A model generated the notes under the pieces. That model saw only the letters and a program-made list of their open reading frames with translations, made no database searches and was not told the DNA's origin. DNA of 64,000 nucleotides from Gnetum montanum. Its lineage: Eukaryota; Streptophyta; Gnetopsida; Gnetales; Gnetaceae. The position numbers were made by a program, and so were the translations under genes. Of the stretch, positions 25,621 through 36,545 are shown piece after piece; the stretch's first letter is position 1, and every line of letters starts with the position of its first letter. The stretch is from assembly GCA_015680685.1 (NCBI GenBank), contig MNCI01008125.1, positions 521,398 through 585,397 on the forward strand, given 5' to 3'.

Positions 25621-26645
25621 TGACCTATTTTCTTATAGCCTCTATTTCTCTTTATTCATAGGTTTAAATGGATTATCGATGGTGACAACTTTAGCATTCT
25701 ACAATAAGTGATCCTACATGACCTCTTATCTCCTATGGCATCTCAAAATACTTAAAACTTTGTAAAATCTATAATGAAAAACACAGAGTTATCATGTTAT
25801 TACAAGTATAATCCATGATGGCCTATATTTTCTTATTGTTGCTTGCAACCTTATGTAACCTCTTATAATCATATGTAATCTTTGACTTGTTTTCATGTCC
25901 TCTTAGAGTTGTACTTGTAGGATGAGCCTGAAGTCATGACAAAAATATGACTCATTACATCGGTAAGCTACCATGGGATCTTGATGCATGAGATTTTGTT
26001 AACTTGTTCAATCTTGTCAACAATGCTAACCTCACATGATCTCCATTACTCCTCTTGAGCCATAACCTCATAGCCAAAATTCAGCCCTCCTTATCTTACT
26101 AATAATGAAAACCTATGTTTGACATCCATACACCATGGCCATGTGACATCTCCTTCAATGCACTTTGCCAATCAAGTTCATTGGATGTAACACATTTCAT
26201 TCAGTGAGTAAATAATATTTGGCCTTGGCAATGAAGCCCAATGAAGGTTTTTCTCCTATAAAAAATTAAAAATAAAAATAAAAAAGTCAAGGAATAAAAT
26301 GCCAAGAAAGCCAAAAGACCAATCTAGCCTAAGGTAAAACAAATGGCTCCAAAAAATGGAAAGGAGCCAAGTGATCATAGAAGCTTGCAAAAAGAGTGCT
26401 AGTCCTTCTAAAATCCATCGAGTAACTGGTAGTTCAAGCATGAAGACCTCTTTAATCAACAAGCATATCACTTTCATACAATAGACATGATGTCAACATT
26501 TGGAGTTCTATTTTAGCTTATGTAACCATACTATGATAGCCAATATAGCCATCATCTCATCCCAAACCCTTCATGTTCCATTGTGACCTTATTTTACCAT
26601 CATGAGCACTCATTGGCATGATTTAATAGCTATAAAATCAAATGT
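25621..26645 (+). other. 3' non-coding region of the Tat-like element
   Basis: No coding motif seen on either strand. A 73-codon minus-strand open frame at 26256-26477 has no recognisable feature. The region separates the integrase from the polypurine tract. Confidence 0.5.
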
Positions 26646-26655
26646 GGAGAGGAAG
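26646..26655 (+). other. Polypurine tract
   Basis: GGAGAGGAAG lies directly before the TGTTGG that opens the 3' LTR. This is the expected second-strand primer of a plus-oriented LTR retrotransposon. Confidence 0.7.
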
Positions 26656-27748
26656 TGTTGGTGATGATCCCACAGTGATGTTTTGCATTCTTTGTTGATG
26701 TTTCTCAGGTCAATCCTCAAAGCATCACCAAAGAGAAGCCAATAAAACATCTAAAAGAAATATATGTGATAAACATAGAGCCTAGTAGGAAAAATCTACA
26801 TTGTAATTTAATAAAAAGTTAAAGGTAGAAATAATTTCCTTGTTTTCTCATCAAAATTATATCATGTGGCCTTATTTTGACAAAAATCTTAGATTTATCT
26901 TTCATGTAAAATAAAGTTTATAGATCACAAGCTATGAATTATATTGGGCTAGCATATAAAAACCAAAAACCCAAAAACACCATTAAATGTTGCATGAAAA
27001 GTTTCATACATTGACAACCCATACGCTACAATTTGGATGATGAAAAGTGCCAAATACCCTATAATTCCAAGCCCAAAAGGTCAAAAACGCTAGGAGTCCA
27101 CACACTACAGATTTTAGCCATCAAAAGTATCAAAAACATGGTAGGGAATATCCAAAAATTTGCTAAAATTAAGTTAGCAGTGAATTAGAAAATTCATGGC
27201 CTATTTGAACCAAAATTTTCATCATTTTAAGGACTTTTTGATCATTTGAAACTCTCCTGAAAACTCAAGACTTTTCAAGAAGAGAGATCTGAAAGTCCAG
27301 TATCATTTTCCAATGTAGATCATTAGAAGCACCAAGATCATGTTGTAGATCGAGCAAACCATATACACTTGGGAGGACAATGGGACATACATAGCATCCA
27401 CTCATGAGCTAGATCTTGTTACCACTTTTGCAGAAAGCCATGGAACAATTATAGTTTCATATTTTGTACTCTCTTATCCTGTACTTGTTACAAATTTAAT
27501 ATAGGTTGTTTGCAGTGTTTTGTCATATTTTTATTATTATTTGCAACTATATTTCTATGTTGGCTCTATTTATTAAGTGTTTTCTTGCTTGCTTTCATCC
27601 ATATTTCATCCCGATAATACTTCAATGTCCTTAAGTGATCGACAAGACCATTTAAGACATCCTAGATGCTTATAAGGCCCATGGCTCCTGGGATCAAAAC
27701 TATTCCACAATAAGATCTTCGATTCTTTAGCACTAAATTTTTTAGTCA
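26656..27748 (+). repeat. 3' LTR of the Tat-like element
   Basis: Starts TGTTGGTGATGATCCC right after the purine tract and ends ...TTTAGTCA, near where similarity to the 5' LTR (9488-10482) stops. About 1.09 kb long with TG..CA ends. It shares long interrupted matches with the 5' copy over ~1 kb. Confidence 0.72.
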
Positions 27749-28376
27749 TTGTATTAGCTAGCACCTTTGTCAACAATCATTTCATCAAACTCCTTTCCTA
27801 AAGCCGATGTAACAAGGACAATGTTGAGGCTAGACATAGTACCATCCCTTCCTATGTACTATAGCGAATTTTTAGCTTACTAGTTCTCGAGACACTAGAT
27901 TAAAATATGATCATGTTGAGTGTAAACCCTACAAATATTTGGGAAATTATTATAAAAAATTAACTTGAAGAAGTATTCATGAGGTCCTTTGATTACAATT
28001 TACGATAGGACATCCATGTCCTCCTATATCCAAAAACATCTGTGCTACAGTACCAAGGATCCTAGTTGAATTTTATAAGTCCATCATCAAAAGCTCTCCA
28101 AAATGTTTGGCAATCATTTGAAGGATCCCCTTGTATTAAAATTTGATTAAGAGCCCTGTGAGGTGCATCCATAATGCCAACCACCTTTGAGGATTGAGAA
28201 CTTAGAAGGGGGTATTCAATAAGTTTCCTAATAAAAATTGCTCCTACCACACAAACACACCAAATTTTACATGGTTTTCCAACTTGGGTACGTCCACACT
28301 TAGAGGGTAGATTCCTTGCACAACTCCAAAATTTGTTTCTTCCAAAATGTAATANAATAAGACAAATATGTGGTTT
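27749..28376. other. Short stretch between elements
   Basis: Contains a 108-codon minus-strand open frame (28062-28388) with one undetermined base. Its start region overlaps the leader shared with the SIRE-like element at 5.6 kb, but the rest does not resemble gag or anything I recognise. Confidence 0.4.
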
Positions 28377-28753
28377 CAAGGATTCCATAACTTTTACAAA
28401 TTAAGCTTTGCTCCAAAGTGTTTTGATGGTGCATAAACACTCAATCCCACAGGATCCAAACAAGCTCAATGACGATGCCTTCTTACAAGAAGCACAAAAA
28501 TCCTACAGGGCTACAAGAGAGAGAAACAAAAACACAAAAAAAGAGTGTAACTTAAATTACAAGTCCTTATACTTTGAAGCATAGTTCTACAAACAATCAA
28601 ACAAATGATATGACAAATGAAGTACACAACAACAATATAATAGAATAGACAATGATGGCTCTGATGTTAACAACACTTGCACAATACTTAAGAGATTGAA
28701 GTCTTCTTATAGCCTTGGAGTTTTCAAAAACACCTTGGAATTCATGCAATGGC
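28377..28753 (-). repeat. Second copy of the SIRE-like copia leader and LTR end
   Basis: Collinear with 5587-5957: gag leader, primer-binding site (28655-28664) and the first 89 bases of the LTR (28665-28753). The match breaks off abruptly after CATGCAATGGCTA, where the next base begins the integrase N-terminus of a gypsy element. The rest of the LTR is absent, so this is a truncation or recombination junction. Confidence 0.75.
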
Positions 28754-30960
28754 TATCTAATGGCACTCGCGAATAATCTCCTTGCGAAGGTCATCCCCAT
28801 CCAGAACACAAATTCGACTATCCCAGAACTAGAGTAGTCCATCCCTCATCTTAAAATGTGGTGCTTGCTCTGTCTTTATTAATTTCATTAATTCAATGAC
28901 CTGAGAATCCCTTTTTAATCCATCTTGAATTCTAGCTAACATTACCTCATCACTGAATATGTGAGGTTTGCAACCTAATGATAGAAAATACCTAGGAGGT
29001 GGGTTGTAGATGATAACTTAATGCATTCGCCACAACATTGTTCTTCTCATGATAATAAACTAACTACAATTCAAATTCAAAGAGCAAAGCCAACCATCAT
29101 GCCTATTTGGATCTCAGCTTTGTTTGGTTGAGCAAATAGCTAGTAACCAAATTATCTATCTTCATAAGGACACGATTTCCTAGAAAGTAGTGCCTTCACA
29201 ATGTCAAGTAATGGATGATGGAAAATGTTTTCTTTTCATGGATAGGCCATCTTCCTTCTACTTGATTCAACTTCTAGGATTCATAGGCAATAGGGTGATC
29301 CTCTTATAACAACACCCCATTAATCACATCCTTACTAGCATTAGTATGAACCCTGAAGAATTTTGAGAAATTGGGCAAGATCAGCATAGGATGAGAGGTT
29401 AAGGCCTCTTTGGTTTTGTCAAAAACCTATTGACAGTCTGAATTCAAATTCCATGGGACTTCTTTCTTTTATAAATTTATAATGAGAGCAGTAATACTTA
29501 AGAATTTTTTGATAAAAATGTGATAGAAGATTGCTACCCCCAAAAACTATCAAACCTCATGAACATTAGTAGGAGTGGGCCACTAACATACAACCTCCAT
29601 TTTCTTTGGATTTAGCTTAATTTGACCATCCCCTGCAAGGTGTCCCAAAAACTTAAACTCTATACAGTAGAATTCACACTTCTTTTTCTTTATGTATAAT
29701 TGATTTGCTCATAGTTTTTTGAGGACTATCTTCAAGTGAAGAGCATGCTCCTTCATGGTTTAACTATATACCAAGATATCATTAAGATAGAATGCTACAA
29801 ATTTATCAATGGTCTCAATATCTCATTCATGATAGTACAAAAAGTGGTTGATGCATTATAAAGCCCAAAGGGCATCACGGCCCATTCATATGATCCATAT
29901 TTGATCAAAAAATTAGTTTTCTCCTCATCTCCCTCTACAATGCAAACCTAATAATATCCTTAGTGAAGGTCTAACCAGGTAAAATAACATGCCTTGGCTA
30001 GTTGATCAAATAAATCAAAGATCCATGACATTAGATACTTATTCTTTATAGTGTGCTTATTTAACAACTTGTAGTCATAGCGGAGACACAATGTCCCATC
30101 ATCCTTGATGATGAACAACACTAGTGCATCATAAGGAAATTTTGAGTAATGAATGTATCCCTTGAAAATCAAACTTTCAATCTATCTCTTCAGCTCTTCT
30201 AAATCTAGCCCTATTATGTAATATGATCTTTGAATAGGAGGGATTATACCAAGCAATAACTCTATTTTGTGGTCTACTACCTTTTATGGTAGTAGACTTC
30301 TAGGTAGTTTTGGTAGCATCATATCATAAAAGCAGTCTAGAACATTAGTGAACTGTTGATCAAAAATTTATTGAGGCTCACTAGCCTTTGTGGGATCACT
30401 AGTTTCCATGACTAAGAGGAATTTGCATGTGGGATATATAGCCAACCGTTTCATGACCATTAGAAAGACAATTTGGGAACTAGACCCCTCATCCTTCCAC
30501 ATTTGTAGCCCATAACTCTAAATTACGTAAGGAAAACTCTTATGAAATATGAAGATCAGGTATATATATGGACCTATGAAAATTTTAGCTTTATGTAGAA
30601 ACTCCTACACCAAGATGACATTAAAGGAATCCATATCCAAAATTGAGAAGTCAAGAGCTTCTTGCCAATAGCTCACTTGGACTGAAACATTTTAGCTAAT
30701 ACCAATACATTGAAGGAGTCGAAACTTCACAAGTTCACAAGAAGCTTGAATTGGATTCACATCTAACTGTAAGTCCCTTGTCATAGACAAGACCATATAA
30801 TTGTAACTAGCCTCATTGCTAATCAAGAAACTAACCTATATCAATCTCATAGTGATCATTATTAGGGCCTAGTGCAAATTATTAGGGCTAGCATTTTAGA
30901 AACTTGTGGCTCCTACCTTTTGTGTAATCATATCAAACAACTCCATCATTATAGCCAATC
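28754..30960 (-). pseudogene. Chromovirus-like Ty3/gypsy protease-RT-RNase H relic
   Basis: Minus strand, in order. Protease remnant LISNEASYNYM (about 30830), with the DSG triad changed to SNE. RT N-terminus VVDHKIELLLGIIPP (about 30275); RT block DGTLCLRYDYKLLNKHTIKN (about 30100) and DLFDQLAKACYFTWLDL. A palm reading FVAFYLNDILVYS (about 29800), in which YVDD is YLND, so one catalytic Asp is lost. RNase H with SKFFRVHTNASKDVINGVLL, YHEKNNVVANALSYH and similar (29380-29000). The start of integrase is MRDGLL, stop, FWDSRICVLDGDDLRKEIIREC, ending exactly at 28754 where copia LTR sequence begins. The rest of integrase is missing. Confidence 0.8.
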
Positions 30961-31059
30961 TTCACTATTCCCCTAAGGTGCTACCATCTGTAATCTATGG
31001 CCATGGATCTGGATAGTACTTAAGGGACATTAGCTACTTCCATGGAGCCTGTCCCTACC

Positions 31060-32345
31060 TATTCTTAGTTCTTCTTGAGCTCAGAGGATAACTTCTTGCT
31101 AGATGATTACCATGGCATAAGGAGCATTGAATTGGTCCCTTGAAGGACCCTTTGGAGAATTTTTTTTTTCTTTTCCCTTGGTTATCATTTGCTTCCTATA
31201 TCTTTCCACTTCTACTAGAAGCCTTGGTTTCCCAAAGGATGTCTTGTAGGACGACTTTCCTACTGATTTGATTTAAAACCATTTCCCCCTTTCTAGGATT
31301 GGAAGAACATACCCTACTTTTTCTTTTCAGATTTTTCATTATTTGGCTTTGTAGCCTTGAAATCAAAGAAAGTACTAACTACTACAATGGCCTCTATGAT
31401 AGTATCGATACCTCAATAGTGTAGTTCCATCTACACCAAAGGTTCTAACCCATTCACAAATTTGAAGAAATGATCCCAATCTTCCATGTCAGGAATCAGT
31501 AACATAAGCTCTAGAAAGCATTAATGTAGTCCTCAATTTTTCTCGTGTGTTTCAAGAACCCAAGCTTGGTTCTAGCCACCCACTTTGAGTTCCCTAAATG
31601 AAACTGTTTGATCAAAGTTGTCTTAAATTTGTTTCAAGTATCTACTATCTCAACTATAGTAACCTTCTCTTGCACATGAAGAAGGTGGAGCCACCATAGC
31701 TTAGCACTGCTTGTTAGGTACTGAGATGCAATGAACACTTTGTGGGCCATAGGAACAACCCTAGTAGACAAATACATCTTCACATCATGAAGAAATGTAT
31801 CAATCTTGATATCACCTCTCGCCATCATAGGACCCCGATTTTCTTAATTTGATTTGGGTCACTACTACGGGCTCTTCCACTAGGCATCTTGCTAGGGAGA
31901 ACTTTAGGATAGCATTTTTTGGTTTTCAAAGCAGATAACTCTTGATTCACTCCAACCAAGGGATCCTCTAAAACCTTTGCCCAAGCTATCAGATGATCAA
32001 CCAAAGATGCCTTTGAATGTGCCACCTAAAAGGACCCAAAGAGGTCCTTATAAAGATCTAGCATATGATCTAGATGGTCCTCCAAGACAAAGACCTTGGC
32101 CTTTGCTACTTTCACTTGGTCCTTAGAGAAAAAGTCAATCTTGTCTTGTGGCAAGTCCATTTCTTTAAGTAATGAATCACATCCACACTTTCAAGCCTAA
32201 GGTTGGCTAAGGCCTCATCCACAACCTTAACCTTCTTCTAGAGATTCTAAAATCTAACCTCATCTTGGACAAGTACTACCTTGACCTCCAAGTTAGCCTA
32301 GTCCTCGATTGTCCCACTAGGTCTGCCTAGCTCCATCTTAACAAA
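31060..32345 (-). pseudogene. Chromovirus-like gypsy gag relic
   Basis: Opens MELGRPSGTIED near 32340 and contains LANLRLESVDVIHYLKK, SAKLWWLHLL (about 31690), LMLLIPDMEDWDHFFKFVNG (about 31500-31450) and MELHY..IDTIIEAIVVVSTFFDFK. These match the capsid signposts of plant chromovirus gag. A zinc knuckle at about 31110-31150 reads C-SL-C-HGN-H-LARS-Y, where the final Cys has become Tyr. Multiple stops. It starts about 130 bp inside the primer-binding site, as expected for an element with its 5' LTR at 32.5 kb. Confidence 0.75.
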
Positions 32346-32472
32346 AGGATCTTCCATAAGGCCAACCACAAAAGGAAATTAGTGGCTAGTGAAAGTTGAA
32401 AATGGAAACCTTACTAACCATGAACCCGCTATACCTCTTTATCAAGCAAGTTTCAACTAACAAAAACTATGA

Positions 32473-32485
32473 GGCTCTGATACCT
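32473..32485 (-). other. Gypsy primer-binding site
   Basis: The minus strand reads AGGTATCAGAGCC, 12 of 13 bases matching the complement of initiator tRNA-Met. It lies two bases inside the LTR end TGTAAC/GTTACA at 32488. Confidence 0.75.
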
Positions 32486-32487
32486 TC

Positions 32488-33240
32488 TGTAACTTTATTG
32501 TTCCTAACAAGTTGTCCAGCACCCTAAGAGTCCCTCAAATAGGTTCAACTTGGGATGGAACTAAAGAGAAATATGGCTCAACGATCAATAATTCTAAAAC
32601 ACATGCCAACAAATAACCTATTAGTGTTAGCATGTAACTTGAGCAGTGTTTATGTAAGTCAAACACGTAAAACTAATAGAAGCGATATAGCTGTCCCTTG
32701 CTCCACTCACGTGGACACCACAAGGACTACCAACTAAACTCTCTTGATTCATCACTGCATGTTGGTAGTTGGTGTCACGCTCTTATGAGTGCATGCAATA
32801 TTCCATAGCACATCCCATGGCACATCCAACTTAAACCCCAACATAGAGTTGCATGAAGCAACCCTCCTAGGCAAAGTCCTACCAAGTGGAATAATGAGGA
32901 AGGCTATAGCTCCCTCTTACTAATGTATAGAATTGCCATGCGAATATGGCTCTAAAGACATAAGGAACAGAGAACTCTTTGCACCCCTACAGCTCCCAAA
33001 CCATGGGGAAGGTGACAGGCTACTAGTAACCTTGCTACCTCTCTCACATTGTTCTTCTCTTTTTGGAGTAATGCTCATTCTTTATGGTTGTTGTGGACTC
33101 ATGATGGTAGGCAAGGAGAGATACATCAATATGAGGCCATTGTTAATGGTATGGACTTGGTCCAAAATTTGGATGGATAGGTATGATGATCATCTTAATC
33201 ACAATTGACATAAGAACCTATTGCAAACATGATTAGGTAT
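32488..33240 (-). repeat. 5' LTR of the chromovirus-like element (outer edge not found)
   Basis: The inner edge is fixed by the primer-binding site: on the minus strand the LTR ends ...GTTACA at 32488. I could not find the matching outer TGTAAC start, and the 3' LTR is absent because the element is cut at 28754. The right coordinate is therefore nominal. Confidence 0.5.
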
Positions 33241-35989
33241 CCCATGTCCTAATCTCTACAATCCCTTCTTACCCCATTATTCATCTCATTGCTACATGCA
33301 ATTATGTACCTAATGGTTTTATATAGTATAGTGTAGGATCATAACCAAGGTGGTTTTGTGTTGTTTGGAATAAAGGCATGATCTACAATTAACTTCTAAG
33401 ATGCACACAAACATCTATAGAAGTGGTTATGCGAAGGCATTATGGTAAGAGCCTACTTTAGGGAGGAAGCACTTACATGACTTTTGTTGAGCATGGCTCT
33501 GAACCAAAAACCTCACATCTTTAAGGACATTATGGGTAACTTTTCTAAATTTATGCATTATTTTGAGTTTGAGGCTACTTCTCATCAATTTTGATTAATT
33601 TTTAATGCTTTTATATTCAGCTATCCTCCAATTTTAATATTTCTTGACCATTTTAAAACCTCATGATTTTCAATATTCCAATGCATTTGCAATATCTTGC
33701 AAACTAGACCTTTGATTTTAGTTGTTTGAAAACTTGTGAGCTTTTGGAGTTGAGGTCATTTATTGTGGGAGCTAAAAATTTGATTTTTGAAAATTTTCTA
33801 ACATCCCATGTCAAATCAAAATGACTTGAACAACTTGATAATTTGAGTTACCTCAAAGCCTTAGGGAACATTTTTTTCGTAATAACCTTGAGCCAAAATG
33901 CTGAATTTTTTCTAATTTTGAGCTAACCAAGGATCTGGAAAGGGTTGATCCTTAAGGAAAAACTATCAAAAATAATGTTGATCCTTTGATGATTGCAAAT
34001 GATGCCAAAAGGAATGTTGAAGGTTGAAGGTCTTCTACAAGGCAAGGAAAATAGGCCAAGAGGAGGACAAAAGAGAATATGCCTATGGACAAACAACATA
34101 TATAATAATTAAAGCTCAAATAGCACATGTTTACTAGACCCATGGGATGATGAGGAGAAATTTCGATCCATCCTTAAAAAAATTCTACATAAAAGAGAAG
34201 CACCAACATAACAATTGAGATTGGAAAAAATGCCACCACTAGCAATAACCTAAAGATACTTCATCATCAAGTTTTTGAGGATTTCTACAATTCTGTAAAC
34301 TATGGCGTCTATCTAGTCTCCTTGTCATTTTTCTAATACCACTCAAATAAAATTTGTAATGTGGCACTCAAGTTTTGTAATGATTGCCAATTTAGTCTTT
34401 GTCACCCCCACAATTTGTATAATGAAACTTCATCCATTTATATATATAACTCGAGAACAAGTTTTCAATCAATCATGGGGGCATGATGAAGTCCAAGTCA
34501 GTTAGCTATGTTGACGCATACCCGTCGACACAACCTCAACACATCCTTGGATACATTGGTACATATGCGTCGACACTAATCTTTCGTAAACCTATAAATA
34601 TGTAAACATTCACCATGTATTCCCCATCATTTGATCAATTGTGTAGCCAAACTCTTGCAATTTTCTTCCATAATCTTAGCAAATAGTTAGTGAATGCCCA
34701 TAGCATAAATTTGAGTCAATTGTACAATGTCTTATTCGAGTGCCATTGTAGTTAGACACATTTAATGAACAACAATAAAATCAAGATTGATTCCTATTTA
34801 GTATAGCACTTTGACTTAGACTAGATTTACTTTTATTGTAATTTGTTTTCTAAGTACTTAATTAATATTTGCACTTTCATGCACATTAATCAATTGGTGA
34901 AATGAACATAAGTTTCTAAGTGTAAACATGTATTTGCTTGGTAATCCTAGTAACATTATTACTTGGTTCACCCAGTAGCATAACACTTGGCAATCCTAGC
35001 AATGGGTATGTGAGTTTAAGATGTGTATGGCAAGCTAAGAACAAACACACATCATCCTTAGAATAATTTAGGATTTAATTTTATTGCTAATTAGATTAAA
35101 TAATTAATTTTGATATTATTATTTAGTTTAATTTAAGGTTCCAACAATATCATAATCATATGCCTCACTTTGAACTAAACCAGACATGATAAAACTACCA
35201 CTAATCCATGTGAAAAGATCAATGTTTAATGATCTAAATACCACACTAGTCTCATCCACAAAATTTGACCAAATCATGCATACACGCTTGTGATTTGTAT
35301 GGTTGGGCATAGAGGACTACTCGTTGCTCATCATCCACAAAGATCAGTAAAATTGCAATCCCCCTAGGTGGGCTAATCTACACCATGATCCCAACCAAGC
35401 TACTTCTCCAACCTAGTGAGCAAACATTTATTAGAATAATCTGCAAACATTGGACTTTGCATCGACCAAACAGTTTCGGTCTACATAAGCATAATTGCAC
35501 TTTGAGAGAGTCTAGTTGCACTTGTGAAAGTGACGACTCAAAACACACATAATAGGGAAGAAAGCAACCAATCTAAGGGAGAAAGAGCTCTTCATGCTAC
35601 CTATGCAACTCCTTGAGGGTTAGCACCCTATTATTGTCAATGCCCATCGACACCCAAAGAAACCGTTGTTACTAAGCCTCCAACACCCTTGATGGCAACC
35701 CTAAGGCCATTTGAGCTCTCAAAGTTGGAAAAATCTTCCTCATCAAAGCCCTCTCCATGGCCATTCTAAAACCAAGATCTCCCATGAAGCGCATCTGCAA
35801 ACCTGATTCACTCCTTGACCAAATTATTGTTGCCACTTGCCTAATCCACTCTCCAAGGACCCGTTTGCACCCATAGGCCCAATGCCCATGTCCCATCCCT
35901 GTCTGGCCATCGGTCCTGTCACTGAACCACCGAAACTATTCCAGTCTCCAGGTCTGCCTCCTCCTAGATCACCCATCATCACCTAACCA
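33241..35989. other. Stretch with no recognisable gene; one LTR-like promoter patch
   Basis: No coding motif. At 34524-34537 and 34563-34577 the word ACCCGTCGACAC / ATGCGTCGACAC is repeated just upstream of CCTATAAATA (34591-34600). That could be the U3 and TATA box of an unpaired LTR on the plus strand. 35340-35985 is less AT-rich and holds a 74-codon minus frame (35672-35896) with no known motif. Confidence 0.4.
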
Positions 35990-36545
35990 GCATGTATTAA
36001 CATTACTGACATCAAACATAACATTTATTAGTTATGCACACTAGTAATCAGTTTTTAGTTTCATTTTAATAATGCTTTCCTTAACAACTCGTGTACACGG
36101 TGCTGGTCACATTTTTCATGGTAAATACAAGGGTTATCCTATCCCTGTAATAAATTCTAAATGTTATAAAATGCCTAGAAAAAATAATCCAAACATTGAC
36201 AGCCAATACCTGACGGTGCTTCCAATAATGACGATGCACCTTTGCTTTGCAAGTAGCCAATCCGCAAGCATACATTTTTTTCCTTTGGTGAAAGAATATT
36301 AATAATACTTTCTTCCTCTTAATTAATTGTTGTCATTGCTGAACATGATGGTAACAATCTTGTATTTTTCAACAGATAAAGATTAAAGTTGTCACAATAG
36401 GTGAAATGACACGATAAATAACAGACCAAAAGAATCTCCGAGTGTCTTGCAGTCGATAAAATATTTTTACCAGAAAGATATGCATAGGTTAGATGGGTGA
36501 AGTTCACATGCTCCTTTCACTCCCACTCATTATGCTGTGGCCACT
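35990..36545 (-). repeat. Copy 1 of a duplicated DRB 3' segment (decayed exons)
   Basis: Collinear with 56388-56945 in the same orientation. It includes an exon equivalent (36210-36338) and the last exon with stop (to 36144). Relative to copy 2 the exon has lost the frame at AAAGGTGCATCG (AAAGGATGAATCG in copy 2) and has in-frame TAA codons near its start. Its splice signals CATGTTCAG and GTATTG are still visible. Confidence 0.78.

Larger units (their letters stand above)
9488..27748 (+). mobile_element. Tat/Ogre-like Ty3/gypsy retrotransposon, ~18 kb, decayed
   Basis: Two long direct repeats (9488-10482 and 26656-27748) bracket plus-strand gag (12.2-13.3 kb), protease (13.9-14.5 kb), RT and RNase H (22.3-23.9 kb), a second RNase H (23.9-24.4 kb) and integrase (24.6-25.6 kb), followed by a purine tract just before the 3' LTR. 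Two RNase H domains in tandem are characteristic of Tat-lineage elements. By eye roughly four in five bases match between the LTRs, so the insertion is old. The coding order is interrupted between protease and RT by about 7.4 kb (14.8-22.3 kb). Ogre elements are known to carry an intron at that point, but this stretch is far longer and holds antisense coding sequence. Integrity of the whole as a single insertion is inferred from LTR pairing and domain order. Confidence 0.72.

Noticed and set aside
34591-34600. TATA box of a host gene
   Set aside because: No coding sequence follows on the plus strand. At best it is the promoter of an unpaired LTR.
35672-35896. 74-codon minus-strand frame with Arg/Gly-rich composition
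   Set aside because: A less AT-rich patch makes open frames more likely; no motif found.
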